Part shown: positions 38,501 to 50,744 of the stretch, in pieces
Numbering within the stretch: the first letter of the stretch is position 1
Layout: the number at the start of each line of letters is the position of its first letter
NCBI RefSeq assembly: GCF_030936135.1
Contig: NC_082595.1
Location: 107,425,334 to 107,489,333, forward strand
DNA: 64,000 nucleotides
Source: Gavia stellata
Lineage: Eukaryota > Chordata > Aves > Gaviiformes > Gaviidae
Direction: 5' to 3'
The notes under the pieces: model-generated
What the model was told of the DNA's origin: nothing
What the model saw: the letters and a program-made list of their open reading frames with translations, nothing else
The model's database searches: none
Position numbers and translations under genes: made by a program

Positions 38501-40802
38501 CTCAAAAAACCTCATGGCTTACACTCACCCCCTTCATGTCATCCATCCTGCAGTCTTGAGAGGTCAGTCCAGTCTCTGATGTGCCTAGGAAATCAGTCTC
38601 TGTTGCCTCCAGGATAGCTTTTTCAAAGAAAAGCTTTCTCCCATACTACCCTGAGGCTTAGGAGGCGCTTTCCTGACCCACTTCAAAGATATTTTCCATT
38701 GTTCTTCAAATTATCTGTGAAATGGCCTCGTATTTTAGTGTATTCTAGTTTTGAGAGAAGATAGTATTTCGATGAAACGTTATTTCAGAGCGTCTCCACA
38801 AAAGTCAATGTGAGTTTAAATTATATAAAAGATCACAGCATTTGCACATTCCTATTCCAGTTGTGGACTCTATACCAGTTGCCAAGTTATCTATTCCAAC
38901 ATTTTAGAATTCAGCTTATCTTTTCATTATAGTTTAAAGCCCTCCCATTTTTTTATGCCAAGAACATACTTAAGAAATAAAATGCTTTAACTTTTCCGAC
39001 AGTTGCATTCAATTTGAAGGATCTAGTAAACATGACTGAAGCACAGCTAAGGGAAATCCCTTATGGCTAATAAAATTTTGGTAGTAATAGCAGATAAATT
39101 TTGAAGTATTCATAATAGATTATCTAAACATTTCCAATGCAAAGCATAAGACAGAGCAGGCCCAGAAGCTATTGTATAGTTTTTAAACTATCTTCAAATT
39201 CTGGAGAGAATCTGAATAAATGTAATAATTTTCAAACTATTGATGTTCTGGCAGAAATGTTGCTACTTTTTTCCCCCTATTTCTGTCAAGAACTTCAGGG
39301 TACATTTTATGGGGTTTTTATGCTACCAAGAAGATCTTCCTACCTCCCAATAGTTGAATTTTAACCATTTGCACGGTTTCAGTCCATTAAAACTGTCTTT
39401 TAGCAAGAGGAAGTGTAATAATTTATCCTTACAGGGATGTTGTGACTCAAACACTCCCTTCTCTTCCTGTTGCTTGATCCAATGTAATTAAATAATAGAT
39501 TTCATTTCATAACTTTGCAGTAGCAATAAAGAGGAAATTATGTTCAGAAGGCATGTTTATTTTTTTTCCCCAGCCTTTTCATGGCTTAAAAGTGATTCTT
39601 TCTCATCGTGCTAAAGTAATGTGAAACAGCCTTTTCAAACTTATGTCCTTGGGAAATGAATGTTAAAGAATGAACATTAAATAAGAGTTAGGAAATCAGT
39701 GCCGTTTTTCAGACACAAATATCTGTTGTTCAGATTTTACATTTGTGCTCCTTTGTGTTGCTTTCTTTTCTTTCTCTGAGTGAGAGCTCCCTCCTTTTTT
39801 CTTTCTTTCATCTTCCCAAGAGAAAATCTCTCATCTTCATGCTATCACCTCTCCAATTTACCTTGTATTTTTTGAAGTTCTGTGAATTATACTTCATATA
39901 AATAAAAAAGAAAATACAGCAAACCAACACATACCTACAAAAATTTGGACTTCCATTACTCGTTTTTACATGAAAATGGGTCTACCTTGGACTGCTATAA
40001 TTGTTTTTATAAATTTTCCTCTATTTTTATCTTTATCTTGGATTAGAAGAATCTTGGAAGAAAGGTGCTATAGCCCAGACACTCGTATGGCCTGCCTGCC
40101 CTCCAAAACCATTTAAACCAGTAGTCATTTACACATATTGTGTGGGCAGTCCTGTAGCATTTAGTTGTAGTCACCATGCAAACTGAGAAGCTCCCGCTTG
40201 GTTGACATGTGCAGTTGAGCAGATGAGAATAAAAAATAAGAAGAAAGACCAATGTGAATCATTTCAGGTAAAATCTTTTAACTTACAAAGTCTTGCACCA
40301 CCTGCATAGTGTTTACAGGTTTGAACATAATGGCGTATTTCTTCAGGGCTGTGAATAATCCTGGAGCTTTCTAATGGAAAACGTTGTCATTTTGTCTTTC
40401 TGATTGAACCGGAATCCTTTTTTTCTCCATCTGTCTCCTAGTCCAAATTTTCAAAGCAATGTCTTGCTTATGTCCTTTGCGGGATTTAATCTTCTGAAGT
40501 ATGTTTTTCTCCTTCATTTTGAGGGGTTTGAAGAAAATTTTTTATGACTTTAGTATCAGCTCAGCCAGGGGATCAAGGTCCTGTCTTCTCTATATTCAGT
40601 GCACCGATGGTTGCCTGCTCTTCATAGTAATACTTGCTTTGCAGTTCTTTCATTAGCCTGAGGCTTGCTCTAAAAGCACTTTATCTCTGTGCTTGGAATA
40701 GATAAATACATGTCTTATTTTCCCTGTGACAAATGGTGAAGCCTGATTCCAGTTTGCCGTCAAAGGAAAGGAAGAGTATGTATTTTGTGTCCTGTATTTC
40801 GT
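35521..40802 (+). other. SUPT3H large intron, segment without recognised genes
   Basis: AT-rich intron. I recognise no repeat, exon or RNA gene here. Short open frames on both strands (for example 37726-38016) have no domain and no consistent splice borders. Confidence 0.65.
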
Positions 40803-41010
40803 GTGGATGTGGCATTGTGGGATGTAGCTTGATGGGCATGGTGCTGTGTGGTGTTGGGTGGGTTGGTTTTTGGTGTGTTGTGGTTTGTTGTTGTGTGTTT
40901 TTTGTTGGTTTGTTTTTTTTGATTTTGTTTTTTGTGGGTTTTTTTTTTTTTAAGGTTGGACTTGATGATCTTACAGGTCTTTTCCAACTTTAGTGATTCT
41001 GTGATTCTGT
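40803..41010 (+). mobile_element. Short CR1 3' end with internal G/T-rich expansion
   Basis: Both flanks match the short CR1 tails at 14691 and 56900: it begins GTGGATGTGGCATTGTGGGA, continues GATGGGCATGGTG, and ends with GGTTGGACTTGATGATCTTA followed by GTGATTCTGTGATTCTGT. Between the flanks, where the sister copies have about 15-20 bases (GGGTTGGTTGATGG), this copy has over 100 bases of almost pure G and T (about 40849-40951). It is 208 bp instead of 112-113 bp. The extra tract is best explained as expansion of the short GGTTGGTT motif by slippage. Confidence 0.85.
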
Positions 41011-42994
41011 AATACAAGGCAATGATTATCGTCCTGTGAGAGCAATGGAAGGATGCACAATTTAAACAAATCTTACTCTCTATAGCAATGGGAGAAAGAA
41101 ACCTCTTTATGTTAGATGGTCTCTCAATCAACAGAGAACATGTTTTTTTCTGCTTGTCGCATTGGAAACCGCGTAAGAATAATCCTGAATGGTGGTTTCT
41201 TCTGGGATTTGAAACCAAAGGACAGGAAGCTGTGGTATAATGTAAACCTCGCCTGGTTTGCATGCCATAGTTATATTGGAGAAAGAAAAAAGATAGAAGT
41301 AATTGACAGAGAGGAAATAAATCTGAGTTAATAGACTAAATATTCAAAAATGATATTATCTTCAGTTCTTAAGAAGGGTAAATTCTAATTGCTTTTTTTC
41401 TTTTACTAAAGGAGAGGTGAATGCATTTATTGCTGAAAAGATTGCACATTCTTATTTTTTCAAAGTAACGTTTAGTACCCAAAAGGCATTCAAAGACGTA
41501 GCTTAGAATGAAGTAATAGTTGGGAATCTCAGCTTGGAATAGCTATAGTGATACTGCCGTAAACATGAAACAGCTCGTTGTGAAATTCAAATGTAGTTAC
41601 TTTTATTGTAATTTCCTCCAAAACACAGCATTTATTTAGTTTAGATACAGGGAAAATGTGCTACCAGTGATTTAGAGTGGGATGGCATCATTTACCTCAG
41701 CATCTAGAATATCCGGACAATCCTAGAACATGGCCAGTCAATAGAGGACCTCTACGCTCATCTTCAGAAACAGAGATGTGTTTGCAGAGGTTGGAGTGCT
41801 TTTGGCTGTGAGAATTTTTCAGTTTCATATTGGCTAATGAATCTTTCATATCTACAAATTTCACACTTCACAAAGCTTTTTTCACGGTCTCTTGCTCGTT
41901 CTAGAGAACACTATTCTATTGTTTCGCCTTGGATGATATTTTTCAAGCTTAATGTTTCTCCCTTGTAATAATAATAACTAGAGTAGAAGTTTCCAAGTTT
42001 GTGTTCTTACCAGCTGGTTTCATCACCAGCAGTGGGAGAGAGCATCAGCAGTGGCCATCTCCAGCGCTACACCAAATCTTGAGTTAACATCTATGTAGCC
42101 ACTGAATAATGTGACCGTATTAAAACTGAATTCAATGAGTCTGAATACTTTTCTGTGCTTAGAGACTTCATGGTTTTAATGTTGTTGGTGTAATTTCACT
42201 TTGTTTGGTCAGTATTGCCTGCTATAAATGTCAATAGGGTTTCTTTTGTTTCACGGAGAGTAGAAGAATTGCGGGTATAAAATGTTGGCCCCAAATGTTC
42301 ATTCTGGAATTAGAATTGAAAGAAGGAAAAATGGGAAGAAGTCATGCCTGAAGCTTAAGTTGAAATGTAGTTATTGTTCATAAATGCATTAAATTCTTTT
42401 CCCTATGTGACAGAAAATGCAACAACAAGCTCTAATTTAAGAAATTGAGCTTAAATCATTTATAAAGAAGAGATTAAAAAAAAAAGACTTTGATTTAAAG
42501 CTCATCTTTTGTAACATAGCGGTATTAATTTCACCATTTACTTGGAAATTTGTTTTCCTTATTTAATCTACCCAATATAATTAAAAAAAAAAACCAGTCT
42601 CTAATAGATGCCAATCTTCACTTTCAGTAGCAGAGCCTAGGCTTTGAAAATAAGTTACCATTTTTCTAATATTTGTACCTGTTTATATTTTAAACAAGAA
42701 TGGTTCAGAGTGTCAGCAAATGTGGAGCTCAGCTATGGTTTATGCCTACTAAAAATCAAAAACAGGGAGCACAAGGATTCAGCTTTCCTTAATCCCAGAT
42801 CATGGTGGGACTACTGCTCTACTGCCTACTGAACTGCAGGAGTTACTACACCATATCCAAGGAGCTGAACAAACATACAGAATCCGTTGTGAAAATTGAA
42901 TTATTCCACACCTGAGAAAAGGTTTTCACCTACTTTTCCCCTCCCTTCTCCTATGGAGCAACAGATCATAAATCTCTTAGACATTGGTAAAGAG
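41011..42994 (+). other. SUPT3H large intron, segment without recognised genes
   Basis: AT-rich intron with short A runs near 42477-42485 and 42583-42592. Nothing else recognised. Confidence 0.65.
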
Positions 42995-43230
42995 TGGAGT
43001 AACGAGGCCCATATGTCTTCATCAGCAACCTGGATGGGTGACACAGGGTATGCTCAACAACTTTGTTAATAATACTAAATTGGGGGGTGGCTAACAAATG
43101 GGAGAGCTTCAGTCCACTGGGAGCTTGATAAACTTGAGGATCAGGTGGACATAAATCTGGTAAGTGTCCACATCTGTGGCAGAATAACCCCATGTATCAC
43201 TGTGGTTTGGGAGTCTGCTGCTCTGAGATG
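42995..43230 (+). mobile_element. Decayed CR1 reverse-transcriptase fragment
   Basis: In the + direction it encodes ISNLDG, then LNNFVNNTKLGG at about 43053-43088, which aligns with the CR1 segment FADDTKLGG. The catalytic pair of aspartates has become two asparagine codons (43068-43073). Further on, AATAACCCCATGTATCACTG near 43182 matches the CR1 stretch that encodes NNPM. There is a stop just after LDG and frames shift, so it is a dead, old copy. The ends are approximate. Confidence 0.65.
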
Positions 43231-44036
43231 CATTGTAGGGTACAGTCTGAAGTTGTCCTGGGTGGCCAAATACAGTCTAGCCTCTTCTGATGTTGCATTT
43301 ATACATTTCCTTGAGAAGAAATGGTATGTGCTTTAACTTAGACTTGTTTAGTAATGTTCAATTTTATGACATTGGTCAGTAGAAAGTCTTCCCCTTCCAG
43401 CTGCGGGGTTTTCCAGTGGAGTGAACTGTGGGTACACCATAGATAAGCTCCAGCAGCACATCACATTTTCCTGCTAGCCCATTCCATTACACAGGCTGAG
43501 TGCATGTAGTTTTCTAAAGGCTGTGTTCATTTTTCGGAAATTTTTTTTTGTCTTTTGTATGTTTAGAAGGAACTTGTTTGTAACGTGAAGAATATCAGCT
43601 TGAGCAAGCTGCAGGGTGTTCTGCTCTTGGTTTTTTCTCTCCCTATAAATATGTACCTTCTTTTGTTGCATTTCTTCTATTTGGATTGTACTGACTGTGT
43701 TGCTAAAAAACAAAAATCAAAACCAAAGAAAGCCTGCAACCTTTTCTGTAATAAAAAGAAATATGTGGGTTGCCAGTAGAATGAAGAGAGAAGATGATGT
43801 CGAAAATTATATTAAATGTTCAATTTAAACAAATGGGAATAATAACAAGATACCTTTTCATCATCATACTAATCTGTAGGGGTCTTTGATAGCAGTGGTA
43901 TGGTTAAAAACGTGCAGGCTGAGATTAGGGCTGTTTATTGGAGTCCGTAGGATTGGCTTTCACACAATTTCAGTCTGAAGGCAGCTGGGGAAGGGGCTGT
44001 TTTCTCCAGTGTTTGTTAGAACAGTCTGACTTCACA
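43231..44036 (+). other. SUPT3H large intron, short gap
   Basis: AT-rich intron between two CR1 fragments. No feature recognised. Confidence 0.6.
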
Positions 44037-44172
44037 GAACCATAGAATCACAGATTGGTTTGGGTTGGAAGGAACCTTAAATATCATCTAGTTCCAAGCC
44101 CACTGCCATGGGCAGGGACACCTTCCACTCAATCAGGTTGCTCAAAGCCCCGTCCAACCTGGCCTGGAATTT
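44037..44172 (-). mobile_element. Short CR1 3' end, antisense
   Basis: About 136 bases beginning AGAACCATAGAATCACAGATTGG, the reversed octamer tail, then TTTGGGTTGGAAGGAACCTT, CCACTGCCATGGGCAGGGAC and GTCCAACCTGGCCTGGAA. The CCATGGGCAGGGACACCT segment puts it in the same subfamily as the copy at 20888-21380. Confidence 0.9.
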
Positions 44173-46573
44173 GTATCAACTGCTTGTCACCTCTGATGGC
44201 AAAACCATCGTTGAGTATTGGACCGGTAGACGTACTCTTTGTGCTTTCAAAGGGAAGGAGTCCTTGTGTAACCTGCTTATTGCTGGAGATGCTTTTGGAA
44301 TAATTCTTCTCCAGCTACTCATAACTGGCTGCAGACTCTCTGTATCCAGATCCAGCTCTTCGGGCTGGCTGAACTGCGGAAAAGCCGTTGCCACCAACTA
44401 GGAGGCAAGACAAAGCAGTCGATCTTGCTTCAGAGACTAAAGAGCAAGGTTTCTTTGAAGAAACAAATATAACAAATTACATACTTGAAAACAAGTTCTC
44501 AATGCCAGGGACAGTGGGGTATGAACTGATATTTTCTTATTCTCTTAATCTGCGTGGACTGAAATTCACTGTATGTCAAGGAAGAAAGTGCTCCTCTAAA
44601 GCCTCAAAATGTGACGCAGAGCTTTATCTTCTCAAGGTCACACAAAATCACCTGGTGTTACATTAAATGGTCTTCAGTAAAAAAAAATGAGATTTTGAAA
44701 CAGATACCTAATAACATGAAAATTGATTGTCTTTTAACCTGCGGATGAAAGTTTTGTGGTTTAGACAGCTTGTGACGGTTTAGTCATGCTGTTTAACCCT
44801 TGTGTGGTGATCCTAAATCATTACCTATTAGAGTGCTCTAACAGACTCCATAATGTTAATCATCCTCCCAAGATGAGCTCACGGCATAAAGCACATCCCT
44901 GTGCTGACTTATAGAAACAAATTCTGTATTTTTCCTGTGTGTGGGAGAATTAGAAGCTCAGGTGTCAGTTTTAGTAGCATGTGAGATATTATATGGAAAG
45001 ATTTAAGTGGAAACCTGTATTTATCTCTTCTATTTAATTCCCTTCAAAGAAGTATTGGGATGCTCTCTTTAAAACACATTTACGGCACTATATCTAAATT
45101 TGGAATATTCTTTGGTGTTGTTATAGTTGCATACTTTTGATCTAGAAAAGATGAAAAAATAGGACATTTTAATGCATATTTAATAACAAAACAACCTGCC
45201 TGCCTCAGAAAAGAATTCGTCCAGGTGAACTGTGATCTAATTTTCCTCTATAATGAAAAGAAAATCATAGCTCCTGAAGCATTATTCTTGGCTCCCAGCA
45301 GTTTCAAGGCACGCAAACATTACCGTTTCAACTCCATCCTGCAGTTTAACTGGAAGGATTATGTCACAACATAGTATGTTTGGTTTCCAGCTTTTTGTCT
45401 GTTTGTCCATCAAGACGGTTTTGTAGAAGTATCGGTGATTGTTGACTTTGGAGGTAGTGGAAGAAAAAATAATTACGAAAAAAAAAGCAGACAGTACTAT
45501 TGAAGTAACTGTGCTTCTGTCATAGGAGAATGAATACTCCTTTCAACAAATCTATAATTTGCAGAAGTTGCAAAAAGAAAATAGCCGTAAGGTGACTGTT
45601 AACATACTTCAGTTCATCCTGCCAAGAAAGTTAACTTCATAAAGTCATTAAACCAGTGATTACATTTTAAAATATTATTCCCCAGCCATTTCTTCTTAGA
45701 CTTTAAAATATAGTTACTGTATATACTACCTTCTTTGTAATGTGAAAAATTGTAAAATACACTTATTTTTCATAAACTCCTAATTATTAACAGAGCTATT
45801 TGTGCTTCTATAGTTAAAGTCATTTCAACACTTCCGTTATTTAAACTTCACTTTTAGGGGTTCATAATTTGGCTGTAATAAAATATATATTCAGGTCTCA
45901 AATATTGTTTACTGGAAATTAGGAAATTTAGCCTGTTTTTCTTTAAAAAGCTAAGTAATTTGGATTGTTTGCAGTTCTTCAAGATAATCCTAAGCAAAAT
46001 ATTTTGTAATGTGGATTAAATAATTTTAATCATTAAAAAAATTAGGCAAAGACAGCGAGTATGTTGGAACTGCTGCTGCCCCAGATTCTGTGACTGGCAC
46101 TGAATATCACTGAGGCTTGGAGAAGGGAGATGGTGAGAAATTCTTGCCATATCTCCACTGTTGCCATATAGTAACCTCATGTGTGAGAAGTTCTTGGGGC
46201 ATTTATATCACGCCGATCACCTGGCGTCCCAGGCGGTAGACCTGCTCTCACAAAGGAAACACCCCCCCCATGCTTCCACTGCAGCGAAAGGTGAAAGACC
46301 TCCTGACTTCAAGGTTGCATAGCTGAAAATTGCTTTTCTGGAATGATAAATGCTCGGGTGCTCGGAGATGGATCGTTTCTTTGGTATGGCTTCCTGAAAT
46401 CCCCCTTCATCATGTAACGCGACCACGGTAATGACTCAACAAGGCCCTCAGCTCCGGAAATTAAGGAATCGGGGCTTATTGCATATTAATGGCAACTCTG
46501 GGACAGTCAAATAAGACAGTTTGTTATAATACTAATTATAGCAAAGCACTCGTGTTGTGGTTTGAATGAGTCA

Positions 46574-46612
<39 letters not shown>

Positions 46613-47200
46613 AAACTATAAATACATCTTCCCCCCAACCTCGGCTGTGTGGTACGTAATTTTTTTTTAATTGCTTGGATACATATTTACCTGAGCATAT
46701 CCTGGCTTCCCAGGTAAATATGTGTACCAATGCAGAACTCGTTATGGTCTGTTTGGATAAATAATCCATATTTTATAACTGTGCAGGAAGTCATTATTTT
46801 TGTATTTCGGTTTCTTTAAGCCAAAAAAATTAAATGCCGTGTGTTCATTCCTTAAAATAAAATAGATGCAAAAGTTGAGGCAATACGAGAATAAAGTTTT
46901 CATTCTCTTGGTAGAAACTGAGAATATTATTCCAGATTTTGATCTTGCGTTTAGCCCAGAATAACTCCATTAAAGTAACCAGTGTTATTCAGGATTTACT
47001 TAGATGCAAATGGGACGTGAATTTGGCCTCCTCTCCTTACTCTCCCGTACTTCATTGGGAGGTTCCTGTAAGCAGGTTGCGCACAATCTTTGCTTTAAAT
47101 GACATTGTCACGTGTTTATCATTTGGGGGAAAAAAGGTATTTCAGCTACACGCAGAAATTAACATATCTGGTAATTTTATGGTAAGAAAATTAATGTCTT
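44173..47200 (+). other. SUPT3H large intron, segment without recognised genes
   Basis: AT-rich intron with a C8 run near 46262 and the (GT)n microsatellite at 46576-46610. A GC-richer patch at 46200-46470 has no recognisable content. Confidence 0.65.
46576..46610. repeat. (GT)17 microsatellite
   Basis: T followed by 17 uninterrupted GT units. Perfect and long enough to be polymorphic; it also has left-handed-DNA potential. Confidence 0.97.
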
Positions 47201-47248
47201 ACAGAATGATAGAATGGTTTGGGCTGGAAGGGACCTTCAAGATTATAG
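47201..47248 (-). mobile_element. Very short CR1 3' end, antisense
   Basis: Only about 48 bases: ACAGAATGATAGAATGGTTT then GGGCTGGAAGGGACCTTCAA, the reversed CR1 tail and adjoining segment. One of the shortest recognisable CR1 truncations in the window. Confidence 0.8.
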
Positions 47249-49371
47249 TTACGGTCCTCTATGTGTTAGGGAACGAGAGCATACTTTCATGTCGAATATT
47301 TCTGCCGTTGTTCTGTATGATATTTGGAAAAGCTGTGTCGTGTTATCACCATGCTAAGGTCAGGTTTTGTAACACTTTTAAGCTTAGCGGGGCCAAAGTC
47401 AGCCTTGGCATAAATCCATTAACTGCAATAGATTTACACCAGAGATGAATACTGGCTCGTTCTTGGTAAATTGATTTTTATCCAGCTCTTTATATTTTAC
47501 GTTAGAAATATAAGTAGCTTGCGTGCCCTCAATCTAATCAGAATAAGAAACAGTTTTGCTTATGCCAAAAAATAGAACTATCGTTTTTCACATTCCTACA
47601 TTTTTCAAGTAAGATTATATTACTGTGACTTCTGAATTCCTGAAATCTCTCTGGTCTCTGTGACTGCAAGGGCTGAGAGAGGGTTCCAGGGGGAAAATCT
47701 GAAACTCTTCGAGCAGTATGTTTTGTGTTGTGCGTACGAGATACAGTTAACGTTTTGTATGCATGTGATTAGTGTGGAAAAAAATTAATGCAGTCCAGTA
47801 TTATGATTTATGGACTGAATCTTTTGCCCACTGAACACTTGCCAAAATGAAAATCTTTCCCCCCCCCCCCTTTGGATATTAGAAACAGCTACTGTTTTTG
47901 TTGATCTTTTTAACTTCTGAATAGGCCTATTTCAAGTCATAGCAGCATGGGAGCTCAGATTAATAATATACTTATTCAGCCAGTGATACTGAGTGAAACC
48001 ATTGCTAGTGTGAGTATGAAGGATAGGATTTCTTTAAATTATTTTCAGGTGCATTAATGCATTTCTGAAAGAAGAATATGGAGATATTTGAAAATAAATT
48101 AAATTTCTGTTTATCGATCGTGTTACAGGTGTGTATGAGTTTTAATACCAAGAATTTTTTAAGGTGTCTCTCCTTTTGATAACTTCTGTGGTGTTCTCAC
48201 TGTCAGTCCATCCATCAAATGGCTAACGAGGATAAGAGCAAAGAAATTGTGATTAAATCTTGCCTTTTGGACAATGTTTTTGAATTTCGAGGATAAGGTG
48301 TATTCCATGCTGTGAAGCATCCTTTCTATCCCACCTTCTCTACAGCATCATCTTATGCCAGAACCAAAGGCTAGCGAGGTGAAAGGAGCAAATCCCGTAG
48401 ACTTCTCTTGTGCATTTGGGTTGGACCTCCTTAGCCCAGTAGTTTGATAAGCATCAACTTGCACAAGTTTGGTTTCTAATCTTGTACTGGTTTTGATATG
48501 ATCTGTGTATAAACGAGCCCATTTTTCTGCACCTACTGAAGGTGAATCCAAGGCTGACATGCGTAGTCCCTTACAAAGAGATTTTTGCTCTTTACAGCAC
48601 AGTTTGAGGAGTTTGGGACCTTTAGAGGCATTGTCGCAATGGAGGTGAGGATAGTTCTTCCCTTCACACTCCTTTGGCCACCTCTTACCAATTTTTGTGG
48701 CATTCATTGCTCAATCCTATCTTTATCTCTTTCATAACTGAATGGCCTGGTCTGCTCAGTAAGGTTTTTCCAATTATTTTATTAATAGAGTTGATGGTTC
48801 CTATCAATTTATTTTCTTTCTCGCAAATGAAGTGAAAGTATCCCTAAAAATGTCTTCATGTGAGTCTGGTTTGTACTAATAGTAAGTCAAATAGGGGTAG
48901 AGTTTCTTTCAAAAAATACTTAGGTAAGCTGTTTAAAATTAATATTTGTTTTTCTAAAAAATATCGAGAGGGATCAGCCACCCTTCCACAGTTGCAGATA
49001 AAGTGCTATGGCAAGAATTTGGCATTTTTACATTGCCTGAGAGAATTACATGTTGGTTCTCTGGGCTAATGTGGTGCAAGGAAAGAAAAAAAGGGATGTA
49101 GCACTTTCAAAAAGCAATCACTTTAAATATAAACAAAAAAGCTTTTCTTGAGATTTGTCAAAAGTCTTTCAGTCTTTTTGTAAAATTGTTGCTCACTTCT
49201 TGGCTAACAAGAGCTGAATGAGTGACACCTTTGAGGGTCCCAGCTTGCGTTTTAGTGCATAGCTTGTATTTTGCTATGCACTACCATGAAAATATTATCT
49301 GAACTTATTTAAAACAAACCTTAATTTTTTTAACACAGAAACAACCATCCTAATTTATTAATTTATTTTAG
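47249..49371 (+). other. SUPT3H large intron, last segment before the exon
   Basis: AT-rich intron with a C12 homopolymer at 47859-47870. It ends with an unusually AT-rich acceptor region (TTTATTTTAG) immediately before the exon at 49372. No repeat or other gene recognised. Confidence 0.7.
47859..47870. repeat. C12 homopolymer
   Basis: Twelve consecutive C on the + strand within AT-rich sequence. On the opposite strand it is a G12 run. Confidence 0.9.
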
Positions 49372-49458
49372 TTGCAGCAAGCAGCTGAAGTTTCTCAGCT
49401 GAGAGGAGCTCGAGTCATCTCTGCTGAAGATCTCCTGTTCTTAATGCGCAAAGATAAG
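49372..49458 (+). CDS. SUPT3H: SUPT3H internal coding exon, histone-fold core
   Basis: 87-bp exon encoding exactly 29 codons, beginning [20 protein letters not shown] and ending FLMRKDK. This is the central part of the SPT3 histone fold; the [14 protein letters not shown] segment is strongly conserved in the family and in histone folds forms a loop and helix that contact the partner subunit. The acceptor is ATTTATTTTAG ending at 49371 and the donor GTACAG begins at 49459. It enters and leaves in phase 0, so it joins the previous exon (ending 979) and the next one (starting 50654) without disturbing the frame. The preceding intron is about 48.4 kb. There are no stops, frameshifts or missing residues. 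Confidence 0.97.
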
Positions 49459-50653
49459 GTACAGTAATAAACCAGAATTTTCTTACTTTACAAAGTAAGC
49501 TGCTTATCATGTTTTAAAGTGTTTGCTTAACCTATGTGAAAGGAGTCCATCATCATGAATAGCTTTATTTAAAAGTATAGCTGCTCTGCAACATCTATTG
49601 TATTGTGCACAGTACAATGATTGCATAACATTTTAATTAATTCTCATTTTTTCCAGTAACTTCAATTATGAATAGATTTTTTCACTAGCTTTAGGGTGGG
49701 TACTGTACCTTAGAGCTCAAAACAATTTCTTAATAAAGGTATAAATATTGATCCTTAGCCTTTTTGTTAAAAATCGATCATTCTAATTTCCTTCTCGTTA
49801 TGCAGGGTGTAGATGTGACATTCGATAGTTCGACCATTACATTTTTGTCATCTAGGCTGTCAGTAAATCCTGTCTTGATTTTTCCTTTATAATATTTTTC
49901 CTGTACTTTATCTCACTAAAATCTCCAAATGTAGGGATGGTCTTGCTTTCTCTAGATAATAAGTATAGTAGGTCAGTAATTTAAAAAACCACCAATTTTC
50001 CATATGAAGATTAAATTCATTTTCTTTCTTCAAATTTCAAATTTATGAAAAAATTATTACCAGCTACTTTTTTGTCATTATTTATTCTTCCTTTATCTTA
50101 TTTTCTTCCTTAGTTACCCCCTTTCCCACCCCCTTTTCTCTCCCCTTTGTTTTTCTTTCCTCGTTTGATAGGTGAAACCTAATGATCAAAACCATATCAA
50201 AATTAAAAAGCACTAAAACATGAAAACCAATCGCAGTTTCTTTATCCAATATGATCCGTAAGGCTATGCTGAAAATGGCGGTCAATATGGATGTCAAAGT
50301 TCATCAAAATAGGCATCTGTCGGTTTGAATTTCCACACTAAGCAAAGATCTTGGAGTACCCTAAAGAAGCCTGATTTCTGAATTTCTGCTTTCTGCCAGT
50401 CAAACCCATTTCTGTCTCACAGTTGGCAAGCAAGGTACCGAGGAGCTCAAATAAATAATATTTAATGTGGAATTGCTGCTGACCTTCATGTACTTTCTAT
50501 GTATGGACTTTCTGCAGAATCAAAAATTATGAACATTTAAAAAATCGTATTTACTGAGTAATGTATTGCACATTTGTCTGTTTGTGTGTTACAAAGTTAG
50601 TCTAAATAAAAAATAACTATATAATACTAGTTAATATTTTTTTTTCCTCTTAG
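49459..50653 (+). other. SUPT3H short intron
   Basis: 1,195-bp intron with GT/AG borders between two phase-0 exon ends. AT-rich; a pyrimidine-rich run lies at about 50085-50165. No repeat recognised. Confidence 0.85.
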
Positions 50654-50744
50654 AAGAAGCTTAGAAGGCTACTTAAATACATGTTCTTTCGAGACTACAA
50701 ATCTAAAATTGTCAAAGGAATAGAAGAAGATGACCTTCTTGAAG
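50654..50744 (+). CDS. SUPT3H: SUPT3H internal coding exon, end of histone fold
   Basis: 91-bp exon encoding 30 codons plus one base. The peptide begins [20 protein letters not shown] and ends EEDDLLE; the basic helix followed by an acidic tail is characteristic of SPT3. The acceptor TTTTTCCTCTTAG ends at 50653 and the donor GTAGAA begins at 50745. The final G combines with AC at 52439-52440 to make an aspartate codon, so the exon leaves in phase 1. The intron before it is only 1,195 bp and the one after it 1,694 bp, in sharp contrast to the 48-kb intron upstream. Confidence 0.97.

Noticed and set aside
40760..41263. 167-codon open frame on the - strand with Lys/Thr/Asn-rich repeats
   Set aside because: The repetitive part is just the complement of the G/T-rich expansion in the short CR1 tail.
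46939..47448. 169-codon open frame on the + strand
   Set aside because: It runs straight through a CR1 tail fragment (47201-47248), has no recognisable domain and no splice-border support.
48348..48707. 119-codon open frame on the - strand
   Set aside because: Lys-rich but with no known domain or conserved motif; treated as chance in the absence of homology evidence.
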